Assembly (NCBI RefSeq): GCF_003034915.1
Contig: NZ_PZJX01000015.1
Span: 1 to 64,000, forward strand
Source of the DNA: Mesorhizobium helmanticense
GTDB lineage: Bacteria > Pseudomonadota > Alphaproteobacteria > Rhizobiales > Rhizobiaceae
Length of the DNA stretch: 64,000 nucleotides
Direction: 5' to 3'
Shown piece after piece: positions 39,161-49,166 of this stretch. Under the pieces are notes generated by a model, which did not search any database, was not told where the DNA came from, and saw nothing but the letters and a program-made list of their open reading frames with translations. Position numbers and translations under genes: made by a program. Positions within the stretch are counted from its first letter, which is position 1, and every line of letters begins with the position of its first letter.

Positions 39161-39798
39161 GGCTTCGGCCCGATCTCTGCCTCCGCCGGCGTCACCAGCG
39201 GCAGGTCCTGGCCGCTTTCGAGCGTGTAGGCGCCGAGTATCTTGGCCGTCCGGCCTTCCAAGGCGTCGCGCGGCAGTTTGGAAAGCACGGTCTTGCCGGC
39301 ATAGGCGTTGAACGCCTTGCCGAACTGGGCAAAATCGATCTGGTTGGTGAAGTCGTTGAACTGGACGAAATCGAGGCTGTCGCGCAGCGCGGTTCCCCGC
39401 ATCGCTGGTCCGATCTGCACCCGCGCATCCGCCTTGCCGTCGCCATCGACATCGACATCCACCGTCGCCGCGCGCGACTGGGTGTTTGCGGCGACGATCT
39501 CGCCCTCCAGGCGAACGGTGAAGGTCCATGGCGAGTTCGCCTGCTTATTTGGGTTACCGTATTTGGCACCGGCAGCGGCGGGATCGGTTTTCGCCAGGGC
39601 GTGCACCTCGGGAAACGGCCCGGCTTTCTGCTGGAGATAGGGCACGACCTTCGCCGCCCATATCTCCTCGACCATCTTGTCCGGATTGAAAGCGGCAGCG
39701 TCGCCGCCGTCCGCCGATTGTGTAGGCAGAATCTTGCAGGCGGTCAGGCTGATGCCGACTGTCACGGCAAGGATCGACCAGGTCGGCTTGTTCAGCAT
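39157..39798 (-). CDS. DUF2291 family lipoprotein of a sugar ABC transporter operon
   Basis: The product is 213 residues from the ATG at 39796-39798. The N-terminus has a signal peptide and a lipobox-like Cys (GISLTACKILPT). The mature domain contains WTFTVRLEGEIVAANTQSRA, a pattern DVDVDGDGKADARVQIGP resembling an acidic Ca-binding loop, and IDFAQFGKAFNAYAGKTV. DUF2291 genes recur between the binding protein and ATPase of ribose-type importers. Its job is unknown; a periplasmic accessory to the transporter is a reasonable guess. It overlaps the ATPase gene by 4 bases. Confidence 0.82.
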   Translation of the reverse strand: MLNKPTWSILAVTVGISLTACKILPTQSADGGDAAAFNPDKMVEEIWAAKVVPYLQQKAGPFPEVHALAKTDPAAAGAKYGNPNKQANSPWTFTVRLEGEIVAANTQSRAATVDVDVDGDGKADARVQIGPAMRGTALRDSLDFVQFNDFTNQIDFAQFGKAFNAYAGKTVLSKLPRDALEGRTAKILGAYTLESGQDLPLVTPAEAEIGPKP

Positions 39799-39893
39799 GG
39801 CGGCCTGTTGTGCAGCATGGTGGTCGGTACCCACAGAAAACGGCGGCGAGGGACGAATCGAAATTCGCCCCTCGCTATTCATGTCACGCTGGC

Positions 39894-40862
<969 letters not shown>

Positions 40863-41036
40863 TCAATTCAGGCCACTGTCCGCATTTCAGACTGCGGATC
40901 GTCTCAGTTGCAAAACCGTTTGTTTGCCAGCTGAACGGACCGTCGTGCACCCGCTTTCCGGCCGTCCTCCGTTCGTCCAGGCCACGAATCCCCCTGCAAA
41001 GGCGTGTTGGCCTGAGCACAGCAATAGCTAGGCCAA

Positions 41037-41052
41037 CTGGTATGATGAGTCA
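41037..41052. promoter_or_regulatory. Candidate operator B upstream of the binding-protein operon
   Basis: CTGGTATGATGAGTCA matches operator A (32819) at 13 of 16 positions. It lies about 200 bases upstream of the binding-protein start, between that gene and the upstream oxidoisomerase. Confidence 0.45.
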
Positions 41053-41112
41053 ATCACAAATTCAGATGACATGTACCTGATGAGTATGCGATTTCCCCTT
41101 CACCCGCCTTTT

Positions 41113-41940
41113 TCAGGTGATGCGCTGAATGCTTGCGGCGATCTCTTCCGGCTCGAACACCCGCTTCCAGTCGTCGCGCATCAGCACCGGCTTGCCAAAC
41201 TCGATCGCCTTGTTGCAGGCGTCGGAGAACACACCCTTGGTTTCGCCGAAGATTACGGCGCCGAGCACGTTCATGTGGCCGAGCAGGAAGTCGAGTGCGG
41301 CCTGCTGGTCGACGCCGCGCGCAACCACTTCATCGACGGCTTCCTTCATGACGACGAGCAGCGAGGCGCACACGGTTTCCGAAAGGCCGGGCTCCAGCAA
41401 CGCCATCTGATCGACGCTGACGCGGTGCGAGCGCATGACCGGCGCCCAGATGATCTTGGCGATCGCCTCGCCCTTGGCGAAGTCCTCCTCCGGCCCCTGC
41501 ATCAGCGCGCTGACCATATGCTGTTTGGCCTTGACGCCGCCGAAATAGTCCTTCTTGGCCGCCATGTCGGTCTCGTCGTTGAAGATCGGCGGATGGCAGG
41601 GATGGGTGACGAAGTAGGTCAGGTCCGGCCGCTTCGGCAAATGGCCGGCGAAAGGTGCTGCGGCGTCGAGCACCACCACCATCGTGCCTGATGCAAGCTT
41701 GCTCTCGATGCTGGCCGCGACCTTGCCGATATGCGTGTCGGGAACCGCCAGGATCACCACCTCGGCGCCTTCGAGCGCCTCATCGGCGCTGACGGCATTG
41801 AAACCCAGCCCCGATTTCAGCCGCTCGCGGCCGGCCTCGCTGACCTCGACATGGCGTATCGTGTAGGGCGAGCCGCGAAAATTGGTCGACAGGCGGTAAC
41901 CCATTTTCCCGCCGGCACCGAACAGTGCAATCGTTGTCAT
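41113..41940 (-). CDS. apnO: Probable D-apionate oxidoisomerase
   Basis: The product is 275 residues. An N-terminal NAD(P) fold (ALFGAGGKMGYRLSTNF) is followed by a helical C-terminal domain of the phosphogluconate-dehydrogenase type. FVTHPCHPPIFNDETDMAAK is the signature I associate with the ApnO group. APVMRSHRVSVDQMALLEPG and LGHMNVLGAVIFGET follow. ApnO converts D-apionate to 3-oxo-isoapionate, the substrate of the kinase encoded at the far end of this cluster. The gene is alone, with candidate operator C about 54 bases upstream of its start. Confidence 0.75.
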   Translation of the reverse strand: MTTIALFGAGGKMGYRLSTNFRGSPYTIRHVEVSEAGRERLKSGLGFNAVSADEALEGAEVVILAVPDTHIGKVAASIESKLASGTMVVVLDAAAPFAGHLPKRPDLTYFVTHPCHPPIFNDETDMAAKKDYFGGVKAKQHMVSALMQGPEEDFAKGEAIAKIIWAPVMRSHRVSVDQMALLEPGLSETVCASLLVVMKEAVDEVVARGVDQQAALDFLLGHMNVLGAVIFGETKGVFSDACNKAIEFGKPVLMRDDWKRVFEPEEIAASIQRIT

Positions 41941-41993
41941 GTATCGCTACTCCTGATGTCCAACGACGGCTCCGCCAATCGTCATGTTATCAA

Positions 41994-42013
41994 CTGGTAT
42001 AATCACTCTACCA
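41994..42013. promoter_or_regulatory. Candidate operator C upstream of apnO
   Basis: CTGGTATAAT begins 54 bases upstream of the apnO start, the same distance as operator A from its gene. It is followed by CACTCTACCA, so TGGT and ACCA form an inverted pair as in many FadR-type sites. On the gene strand a -35 (TTGCCA) and -10 (TATACC) with a 17-base spacer overlap it. Confidence 0.5.
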
Positions 42014-42051
42014 AAGTTTGGCAATCTGGATCGGCATGGAATGCCGCTGAT

Positions 42052-42480
42052 TCATGCCGGGCCACCCCTGGTCAGCGTTGCGGCATCATCGTCGCCGCTC
42101 GCGACATCGACGGACGTTCGCCGCGCCATCGCTTGCCTTCCAGCAAGAGCGAGCACGAAGATGACGACGATGCCCTGGACGATATCCTGGGCGCCGGGAG
42201 GCAGGCCGATGATCTGCATGGTGGTGACGATCAGGATGAGAAGAATGCTGGCAAACATGGTGCCGAGCGCGGTTGCCGAACCGCCGAAGATAAGCGTTCC
42301 GCCCAGCACCACCGCTGCGATCGACTGCAGCAGATAGGGCTGGCCCATTTCGAGGAAGGCGCCGCCAATATAGGCGCCGAGCAGCAGCCCGTTGAGGGAG
42401 GCCAGCACCGACGAGATGATGAATGCCGATGCAATCACCGGGCCATTCCTGATGGCGGCCAGCCGTGCGGGCGCGCAACG
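42052..42480 (-). pseudogene. Truncated sugar ABC permease (C-terminal third only)
   Basis: The minus-strand frame encodes the last part of a ribose-type permease: ARLAAIRNGPVIASAFIIS, YLLQSIAAVVLGGTLIFGGS, then two or three membrane segments to the stop. The first two thirds of the gene, including the GGIDLSVG region, are absent. Sequence upstream of about 42480 no longer looks like a permease and runs into the stop region of the oxidase gene. It is not a paralogous remnant of the intact permease at 36547, whose sequence differs clearly. It marks a deletion or rearrangement beside the apionate cluster. Confidence 0.75.
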
Positions 42481-42581
42481 CCCGCTTGAGATCCTCATAC
42501 TCGAAGGCGCCGGCGAGACTGACTATCCCGCCTTCGCGGCCAAAAAGGGCCGTCGTTGCGCGGATGTCGTGAGTTGCTTCT

Positions 42582-43700
42582 TCAGGCGGCGCGGCCGAAG
42601 CGATCAACCCTGAAATCGTCGAGCGGCGTTTCGCAACGGTCGGTCATGATGAGCTCGGCCATGGCATCGCCCACACCCGGACCGAGCTGGAAGCCGTGTC
42701 CGCTGAAGCCGAAAGCGTGAAACAGGCCTGGCGTCGTCGCCGAGCATCCCATGACCGGCAGCATGTCCCTGACATAGCCCTCGCAGCCGGACCAGGTGCG
42801 GATGACCGTAGCCTGCGCGATCGCCGGCAGCAGTCGCGCGACGGCGCGCAACTGCATGGGCAAGCGCATGGGGTCGGCGGCCGCGTGGCCTGGATCGAGG
42901 TCCACCGCGACTCTTTCGGCCGCTCCGCCGAAGACAATGTTGCCTCGCTCGACCTGACGCAGATAGGCGCCATGGTCCTTATTGCGCGTCCAGATGCCGA
43001 CAACCGGCAGGATCCGATGCGGCAGTGGCTCGGTCACGCCCATCTGCGGGCCGCGGGCGTCGAGCGGAACCGCTTCGCCGAATTGTGCGGCGATGCGCGC
43101 GCCCCAAGCACCGGCAGTGTTGAGCAGACACTCGGCGTCGAACGTACCTTTTGAGCTGGCTACAAGGAAGCTGGAGCCCGTGCAGGTGATCTTCTCCACC
43201 TCAGCCGCCTCGACGATTTCGGCGCCCAGCCTGCGGGCAGCCTCGGCAAAGGCCGGTGCGATCAGCCGCGGATTGCCGCTGCCATCGTGCGGCGAGAACG
43301 ACGCCGCAATAGCATCAGGACCGAGACCGGGAAAACGAGCGCGAATCTCGCGCGGGCTGAGCTCCTCCAGTTCAAGCCCCCACGGCAGCGCTGCCTCGGC
43401 ATAGGCCCGCATGTCGGCGAGGCTATCTTCATCGAAGACCAGCCGGATATGGCCGGCAGCGCGGAATTCCACGTCGCGGCCAAGCATTTTTTCGGCCTCG
43501 CCCCACAGCCTGAGCGAGCGATGGGCCAGCGGAAGCTGGGACAGATGACGCCCCGTGCGCCGGATGTTGCCGAAGGAGGCAACCGTTGCTCCAGCGCCGA
43601 TCCGGTTGCGCTCGATCAACGTCACGCGCGCGCCGCGCCGGGCCAGGAAATAGGCCGAAGCCGTCCCCATCAGTCCGCCGCCCAGCACGATCACATCCAT
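42582..43700 (-). CDS. DAO-family FAD-dependent amine/amino-acid oxidoreductase (HcnC/opine-oxidase beta-like)
   Basis: The product is 372 residues from the ATG at 43698-43700. The FAD Rossmann motif is VIVLGGGLMGTASAYFLARR. The stretch GATVASFGNIRRTGRHLSQL follows, and the C-terminal FAD-contact region is HAFGFSGHGFQLGPGVGDAM. Members oxidise glycine-, sarcosine-, opine- or hydroxyproline-type amines. It is divergent from a LysR regulator that probably controls it. It is a plausible beta subunit for the Fe-S/FAD proteins encoded at 48.9-50.5 kb. The substrate is unknown. Confidence 0.82.
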   Translation of the reverse strand: MDVIVLGGGLMGTASAYFLARRGARVTLIERNRIGAGATVASFGNIRRTGRHLSQLPLAHRSLRLWGEAEKMLGRDVEFRAAGHIRLVFDEDSLADMRAYAEAALPWGLELEELSPREIRARFPGLGPDAIAASFSPHDGSGNPRLIAPAFAEAARRLGAEIVEAAEVEKITCTGSSFLVASSKGTFDAECLLNTAGAWGARIAAQFGEAVPLDARGPQMGVTEPLPHRILPVVGIWTRNKDHGAYLRQVERGNIVFGGAAERVAVDLDPGHAAADPMRLPMQLRAVARLLPAIAQATVIRTWSGCEGYVRDMLPVMGCSATTPGLFHAFGFSGHGFQLGPGVGDAMAELIMTDRCETPLDDFRVDRFGRAA

Positions 43701-43777
43701 GGCGCCCTCTTGCGGTGAATCTTTGACCAATCTTGTCCGCACCACGGTATTGCGTCAAAGATGGGTTTGGACAGAAG

Positions 43778-43796
43778 CCATAAGCTTTACCTATGG
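43778..43796. promoter_or_regulatory. Candidate LysR-type operator
   Basis: CCATA-N9-TATGG contains a T-N11-A core and lies directly before the lysR start and about 80 bases before the divergent oxidase start. This is the usual layout for a LysR protein and its target. Confidence 0.4.
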
Positions 43797-43803
43797 AGTA
43801 GCA

Positions 43804-44709
43804 ATGCGGGCCAGGCAGCTCGAAGTGTTCATCGCCGTCATGCGCGCGGGCACCGTGACCGCCGCGGCGCGGATGCTGAACATCTCCCAGCCTGCTTTGA
43901 GCCAGATCCTGCTCCACGCCGAGGACGAACTCGGCTTCACGCTGTTCGAGCGGGTGAAGGGCCGGTTGCGGCCGACCCCGGAGGCGCTCGAGATCTTCCC
44001 TGATGCCGAGAGGTTGTCGGCGGGGCTTGAAGGCTTGCGCCGCAAGACTACCGATCTACGCCTGGGTCGGGCAGGGCTGGTGCGGGTCGCCGCCTCGCCG
44101 CCGCCGGCCATGGCTATCTTGCCGCGTGCGTTCATCAAATTCCGGGCCCAGCATCCCAACATAATGTTGCGTGCTCATAGCGCGCCGATCGCTGCCATCA
44201 TCGACATGCTGCGAGCGGGCGATGCCAGCCTCGGCGTGGCCATGGACGACCGGCTCCCTCCGGATATTGAGGCGGAGGTGATCGGCAGCGTCGGCTTCGC
44301 ATGCCTGCTGCCCGCTGGGCACGCGCTGCAAAAGAAAGCCGAACTGACGCTCGCCGACCTCGCCGGGGAGGAGTTGATATCGTATCGCGGCAACACTCGT
44401 CCTGCCGACGAACTGGCCAACGCTGCCCGCGCGCAAGGTGTGACGCTTTCGCCGTCGCTCGAAATCGACGTATCCATCTCCGCGGTCGGTTTTGTCCAGG
44501 CCGGTCTGGGCATCGCCTTGGTCGACGCGCTGCTGCCTTGGCATCAGTTTGCCGGGCTTGCGGTCAGGCCGCTGACGGCAGGACCGGAATTTCCGATCGC
44601 GCTTCTCACTTCGCGGACGCGGGCCCTTTCACGCTCCGATGAGATGATGCGCGACCAGATCCGCGTGGCCTGTTCCGCCGTCCTGCATGAGCATCGCGCG
44701 AAGACATAA
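43804..44709 (+). CDS. LysR-family regulator
   Basis: The product is 301 residues from the ATG at 43804; upstream in-frame codons overlap the divergent promoter. The DNA-binding helix is TVTAAARMLNISQPALSQIL. The effector domain runs from about 90, with LVRVAASPPPAMAILPRAFI and the pocket stretch GFVQAGLGIALVDALLP. It lies between the divergent DAO oxidase and the hydantoinase-type operon, so it may control both. The ligand is unknown. Confidence 0.85.
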   Translation: MRARQLEVFIAVMRAGTVTAAARMLNISQPALSQILLHAEDELGFTLFERVKGRLRPTPEALEIFPDAERLSAGLEGLRRKTTDLRLGRAGLVRVAASPPPAMAILPRAFIKFRAQHPNIMLRAHSAPIAAIIDMLRAGDASLGVAMDDRLPPDIEAEVIGSVGFACLLPAGHALQKKAELTLADLAGEELISYRGNTRPADELANAARAQGVTLSPSLEIDVSISAVGFVQAGLGIALVDALLPWHQFAGLAVRPLTAGPEFPIALLTSRTRALSRSDEMMRDQIRVACSAVLHEHRAKT

Positions 44710-44724
44710 GCAAGACTTATATCC

Positions 44725-44738
44725 CTACTCATCATACG
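44725..44738. promoter_or_regulatory. Possible further copy of the apionate-regulon motif upstream of hyuA
   Basis: CTACTCATCATACG shares 11 bases (ACTCATCATAC) with the gene-strand reading of operator B and lies about 61 bases upstream of the hyuA start, in the same orientation relative to its gene. It lacks the terminal CAG, so chance is possible. Confidence 0.25.
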
Positions 44739-44798
44739 TCTTGGACCCGCACCATCCGGTCGTGCCAGGTTTGCTTGGCAGACAGGAAGGGACGCATC

Positions 44799-46877
44799 AT
44801 GGATGGTGTCATCATGGCGGATGAGGCGCAGAACAGAGCCGACTGGAAGGTCGGCGTCGATATCGGCGGAACATTCATCGATTTCTGCGCGCTCGAAGCA
44901 AATTCCGGACGCCTCGCCTCGCTGAAAGTGCTGACGACGCCAGAAGATCCGGGCGCCGAGCTAATGACCGGTCTCACTCTGCTGGCCGAGCGCGAAGGCT
45001 TTGACCCTGCCCATATGACACGCTTCGTGCATGGCACGACCGTCGGCATCAACACGATCATCCAGCGCAAGGGCGCGCCGCTCGCGCTGTTTACCAATGC
45101 GGGCTTCGAGGACGTTATCGAACTCGCAAGGCTTCGAATGCCGGACATGTATTCGCTGTTCTGCTCGCGGCCGGACCCGCTGATCTCGCGCGACATGGTG
45201 TTCGGCATTCCGGTCCGCATGCGTGCCGATGGGAGCGAATCCCGGGCGCCGGACATGGCGGCGGTGGAAATGGCGGTGGCAGTGGCGAAAGCGAACGGGG
45301 CGCAAGGCATCATCGTGTCCTTCCTCCATTCCTGGCGCAATGCCGCGCAGGAAGCATCCGTGAAGGCAGCGATAGCGCATCTTGCCCCCGACCTCTTCGT
45401 CTTCTCCTCGGCCGAGGTCTGGCCGGTCATTCGCGAATACGAGCGCAGCTCTACAGCCATTCTCAACGGCTATGTCCATCCGCGTGTCTCTGGCTATCTG
45501 ACGGCGCTGGAAGAGCGGCTGAAGGGCCGAGGTGTGCCGGCCCGCCCCATGCTGACGAAATCGAACGGCGGGCTGATGAACGCTGCCGAAGGCAAGCGCG
45601 CCTGCGTCAACATGCTTTTGTCGGGAACGGCCTCGGGCGTCATCGGCGCCTCATGGCTGGCGCGCCAGGCAGGCGAAGACAAGGTTCTTACCCTCGACAT
45701 CGGCGGCACCTCGGCCGACTTTGCGCTTATCATCGGCGGCGAGGCGCAGTTTGGCACCGGCGAACTGATCGGCGAATTTCCGCTCCATATCCCTTCCGTG
45801 TCGGTGAGCTCGATCGGTGTCGGCGGCGGCTCGATCGCCAGTGTCGATGCGCAGGGTGTGCTGCGGGTCGGACCGGAATCGGCCGGTTCGACGCCAGGAC
45901 CCGCGTGCTACGGCCGTGGCGGCGAGAGGCCGACGGTGACGGACGCCATGGTGGTGTGCGGATGGCTCGGTCACAGCGAGATGGCCTATGGCCAGCTCAG
46001 GATCGACACCAGACTGGCGCATCGCGCGGTCGGCGAGCTTGCCACCCGGCTCGGCCGCCCCATCGAGCAGACCGCGCAGGCAATCCTCGACATCGCGGTG
46101 TCGGAGATGTTCGTCGAGGTCGAGAAGCTTGCCTCGCGCGCCGGCGTCGACTTGCGCGATTTCACGCTGATGCCTTTCGGTGGCGGCGGCCCAATGCTCG
46201 GCGCCTTCCTTGCCCGCGAACTCGGGATGAAGCGCGTCATGGCGCCCCGCCGACCCGGTGTGGTGTCGGCGCTGGGCGGGCTGGTGGCGGACCTGCGCGG
46301 GGACTTCATTCGCACCATCTTCAGCCCGCTATCGGGCGTGGCGCTCGCCGGGATTCGCGAGGCCTTCGAGGCGCTGGCGCGTGAGGGCCGCGACTGGCTT
46401 GCGGCGCAGGGGCACGATGCGGCGGCGGAGCTCAATCTCACCTGCGACATGCGCTATGTCGGGCAGAGCTATGAGATCGAGGTCGTCCTTCTGCCGGAAT
46501 GGCTGACGGACGGCAATGTCGCCGCCATCGAGCAGGCCTTCCATCTCACCCATGAGCGGCTCTACGATTTCCACGACCCGGAGGGCGAGATCGAACTTGT
46601 GAATGTCCGGCTATCGGCCATAGGTGCAGGGCCGAAACTCTCTCTCCCGGAGACCGACGAGATCGATGCTCCGGCCATTCCGGCGCGCCGGCTCTCCGTC
46701 TACACGGGTGCCAGCGTCGAGACCGTCGACCTCCACAACCGGCAAGCCCTCGTGCCGGGCAGCACGTTCCACGGGCCTGCCGTGGTCGTCCAGGAAGACA
46801 CTACCTTCGCCATTCCCACCGGAACGCAGGCAAGGGTCGACCGCCATCTCAACCTTTTGCTGACCTTCCCGGAGTGA
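44799..46877 (+). CDS. hyuA: HyuA-type ATP-dependent hydantoinase/oxoprolinase, subunit A
   Basis: The product is 692 residues from the ATG at 44799, with AGGAAGG about 10 bases before it. The actin-like ATPase fold is marked by VGVDIGGTFIDFCALE at the N-terminus, FVHGTTVGINTIIQRKGAP, and the second phosphate loop LTLDIGGTSADFALI (about 310). Subunit A binds and cleaves ATP to activate the cyclic amide. Together with subunit B, family members open N-methylhydantoin, hydantoins or 5-oxoproline, or carboxylate acetone. It is followed at 4 bases by hyuB. Which cyclic substrate is used cannot be read from sequence. Confidence 0.88.
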   Translation: MDGVIMADEAQNRADWKVGVDIGGTFIDFCALEANSGRLASLKVLTTPEDPGAELMTGLTLLAEREGFDPAHMTRFVHGTTVGINTIIQRKGAPLALFTNAGFEDVIELARLRMPDMYSLFCSRPDPLISRDMVFGIPVRMRADGSESRAPDMAAVEMAVAVAKANGAQGIIVSFLHSWRNAAQEASVKAAIAHLAPDLFVFSSAEVWPVIREYERSSTAILNGYVHPRVSGYLTALEERLKGRGVPARPMLTKSNGGLMNAAEGKRACVNMLLSGTASGVIGASWLARQAGEDKVLTLDIGGTSADFALIIGGEAQFGTGELIGEFPLHIPSVSVSSIGVGGGSIASVDAQGVLRVGPESAGSTPGPACYGRGGERPTVTDAMVVCGWLGHSEMAYGQLRIDTRLAHRAVGELATRLGRPIEQTAQAILDIAVSEMFVEVEKLASRAGVDLRDFTLMPFGGGGPMLGAFLARELGMKRVMAPRRPGVVSALGGLVADLRGDFIRTIFSPLSGVALAGIREAFEALAREGRDWLAAQGHDAAAELNLTCDMRYVGQSYEIEVVLLPEWLTDGNVAAIEQAFHLTHERLYDFHDPEGEIELVNVRLSAIGAGPKLSLPETDEIDAPAIPARRLSVYTGASVETVDLHNRQALVPGSTFHGPAVVVQEDTTFAIPTGTQARVDRHLNLLLTFPE

Positions 46878-46881
46878 TGCC

Positions 46882-48867
46882 ATGTTTGACCGGACAAACC
46901 TTCAGGTTCTGGCGAACCATGCCCGCGCGGCCGCCGAGAACATGGCCCACACGCTGCACCGCACCGCGCACTCCGCTTTCGTCAAGGAGACGCAGGACTT
47001 TACCGTGATGCTGATGGACCGTTCAGGCGCGACGTTCGCCGTGCCGATGGAACTCGGCGCCACCTGGTATCCGGGGCTTTCGTATCACCGCGCGATCGCG
47101 ATGGTCGACGACTACCGGCCGGGAGATGTTGCCTTCACCAACGATCCCTATTCCGGCCACGTCGCCACCCACGCGCCCGACACGCATCTTTGGAAACCGG
47201 TCTTCGTCGATGGCGAGATCGTCGCCTGGACCGGAGGGCATATCCACAACACCGACATCGGCGGAGCAGTGCCAGCTTCGCTCAGCCGGGCGCTGACCGA
47301 AATCCATCAGGAAGGCATCCGCTTTCCTCCCATGAAGCTGGTGAAGGAGGGCGTCTTCGACGAGATGATCCTGCGCATCATGAGCACAAATGTGCGCAAG
47401 CCAGACCTCAACATCGGCGACATCAAGGCGCTTGTCGGCGCGCTCAACACCGGCGAGCGCAAGATCCAGGCGATGGTGCGGAAGTTCGGCAAGGCCGGCT
47501 TCATCGAAGGCGTTGCCGCGCTTCTCGACCATGCTGAGGCGCAGGCGCGCGACGTGCTGCGCTTCATGCCCGACGGCACGTGGGAATTCGCGGATTATGC
47601 CGACGAGGATTCGGTCGAGGCTAATCCCTGCCGGCTGAAGCTGACGCTGACGATCAAGGGCGACGAGGCGCTGCTCGACTTCACCGGCTCCGATCCGCAG
47701 CTCGGCTCCTCGCTCAACGTGCCTTCAGGCGGCGACCCGCGTCACACCATGCTGCTGGTGGGCGTCTACTACGTGCTCTACACGCTCAACCCGAAGATAC
47801 TGCTCAACACTGGCCTCACTCGGCCGTTCACCTGCATTACCCCCCGGGGTTCGATGCTGAACCCGGTATTCCCCGCCGCCGTGGGCATGCGTTCGCTCAC
47901 CTGCGCCCGGTTGCGGTCGGTCATCTTCGGCGCCTTTTCGCAAGCGGTACCGGAGCGCCTGCCCGCGGCTCCGGCCGGCAACAACTGCATCGTCAACGTC
48001 ATGACCACTGATGAGCGCACCAGCCGGACCGTCATCGCTGCAGTCAACCCCGTGGTGGGGGGCGGCGGCGCGATGCCGCATCGCGACGGGACCAACGGAT
48101 CGGGCGCCGACGCCGCCTATCTCAAGAACACGCCGATCGAGATCACCGAGACGGAAACCCCGGTCGAATTCGTGAAATACGGGCTCGCCCGGGATAGTGG
48201 TGGGGCGGGCCGCTGGCGCGGCGGGCTGGCAACCGAGATGGCCTTCCGCGTCTTCGCGCCGGACTCCCGGATCACGGCGCGCAACCGCGACCGCAGCTTC
48301 TTCCGGCCCTGGGGCGTGCTGGGCGGCAAGGCGGCGGGCCTGTCGGACATGGTTGTCAATCCGGGGACCGTGCACGAGCGGCGGCTGGGCAACATCGACA
48401 CAGCGGTTCTGCAACCTGGCGACGTGCTCGATATCCGCTCCGCCGGAGGCGGCGGGCGCGGCGATCCGCACGAACGCGAGCCCTGGCGGATCGCGCAGGA
48501 TGTGCGGCGCGGCTATGTCTCGTCAACGGCCGCTGAGCGCGACTATGGTGTCGTCATCCGCGACGGCGAGGTCGACGAGCAGGCGACGGCAAGGCTGCGC
48601 GCGCGGCAGGGACCGGCCGCCGGCCATTTCCATTTCGGCCCGGAGCGCGAAGGCTACGAAGCGCAGTGGACCTCGGCGGCGTATGACCGGCTCACCGCTA
48701 TACTAAGGGACTTGCCGATCCACTGGCGGTTCTTCACTAAGACGGAGGTCTTCCGTCGCATGAAGGGGCGCTCGGGGCCTGAGGGCGTCCAGGCAGCTTT
48801 CGATGCGGTCTGCGAGCGGTTCCCCGAATTGCCTCGTCCCGGCCCGGTGCTAGAGGCCGCGGAATGA
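46882..48867 (+). CDS. hyuB: HyuB-type hydantoinase/oxoprolinase, subunit B
   Basis: The product is 661 residues, the usual length for separately encoded HyuB. Conserved stretches are ARAAAENMAHTLHRTAHSAF, GDVAFTNDPYSGHVATHAPD (with the acidic and His residues of the active region), GGHIHNTDIGGAVPASL, and the Gly-rich SAGGGGRGDP near the end. It hydrolyses the amide bond phosphorylated or activated by subunit A. It overlaps the next gene by four bases (48864-48867), so the Fe-S protein is translated with it. Confidence 0.88.
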   Translation: MFDRTNLQVLANHARAAAENMAHTLHRTAHSAFVKETQDFTVMLMDRSGATFAVPMELGATWYPGLSYHRAIAMVDDYRPGDVAFTNDPYSGHVATHAPDTHLWKPVFVDGEIVAWTGGHIHNTDIGGAVPASLSRALTEIHQEGIRFPPMKLVKEGVFDEMILRIMSTNVRKPDLNIGDIKALVGALNTGERKIQAMVRKFGKAGFIEGVAALLDHAEAQARDVLRFMPDGTWEFADYADEDSVEANPCRLKLTLTIKGDEALLDFTGSDPQLGSSLNVPSGGDPRHTMLLVGVYYVLYTLNPKILLNTGLTRPFTCITPRGSMLNPVFPAAVGMRSLTCARLRSVIFGAFSQAVPERLPAAPAGNNCIVNVMTTDERTSRTVIAAVNPVVGGGGAMPHRDGTNGSGADAAYLKNTPIEITETETPVEFVKYGLARDSGGAGRWRGGLATEMAFRVFAPDSRITARNRDRSFFRPWGVLGGKAAGLSDMVVNPGTVHERRLGNIDTAVLQPGDVLDIRSAGGGGRGDPHEREPWRIAQDVRRGYVSSTAAERDYGVVIRDGEVDEQATARLRARQGPAAGHFHFGPEREGYEAQWTSAAYDRLTAILRDLPIHWRFFTKTEVFRRMKGRSGPEGVQAAFDAVCERFPELPRPGPVLEAAE

Positions 48868-49166
48868 TCATCGCCGGCCGTATCGTCCGGCTGGCCGAGC
48901 GCGACCGGGCAGAAGTGCATTTCTTTCTCGACGGGCAGACGCGTGCTGCACTGGCCGGCGACACCGTTCTGACCGCCATGCTGGCATCAGGGCACGCGTT
49001 GCGAAAGTCCGAGTTCGGACCGGAGCCGCGAGCCGGGTTCTGCCTGATGGGAGCCTGCCAGGATTGCTGGGTGTGGCAGGACGAGGGACCGCGACTTCAG
49101 GCGTGCTCGGCACTTGTCAGCGAAGGCATGCGATTGCGTACGATGTCACCGGAGAGTTGGCCGTGA
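48864..49166 (+). CDS. (2Fe-2S)-binding small subunit (HcnA-like)
   Basis: The product is 100 residues. Four Cys are spaced as in HcnA-like ferredoxin domains: Cys60, Cys65, Cys68 and Cys81 (GFCLMGACQDCW ... LQACS). This is the gamma subunit type of heteromeric opine, D-hydroxyproline and hydrogen-cyanide-forming glycine dehydrogenases. It starts inside the end of hyuB and its stop overlaps the GTG start of the next gene, so all four genes are one tightly coupled operon. Confidence 0.83.
   Translation: MIIAGRIVRLAERDRAEVHFFLDGQTRAALAGDTVLTAMLASGHALRKSEFGPEPRAGFCLMGACQDCWVWQDEGPRLQACSALVSEGMRLRTMSPESWP

Noticed and set aside
42086..42607. A 173-codon minus-strand frame overlapping the permease relic.
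   Set aside because: It is the out-of-frame reading of the same permease fragment; the real homology lies in the 42052-42480 frame.
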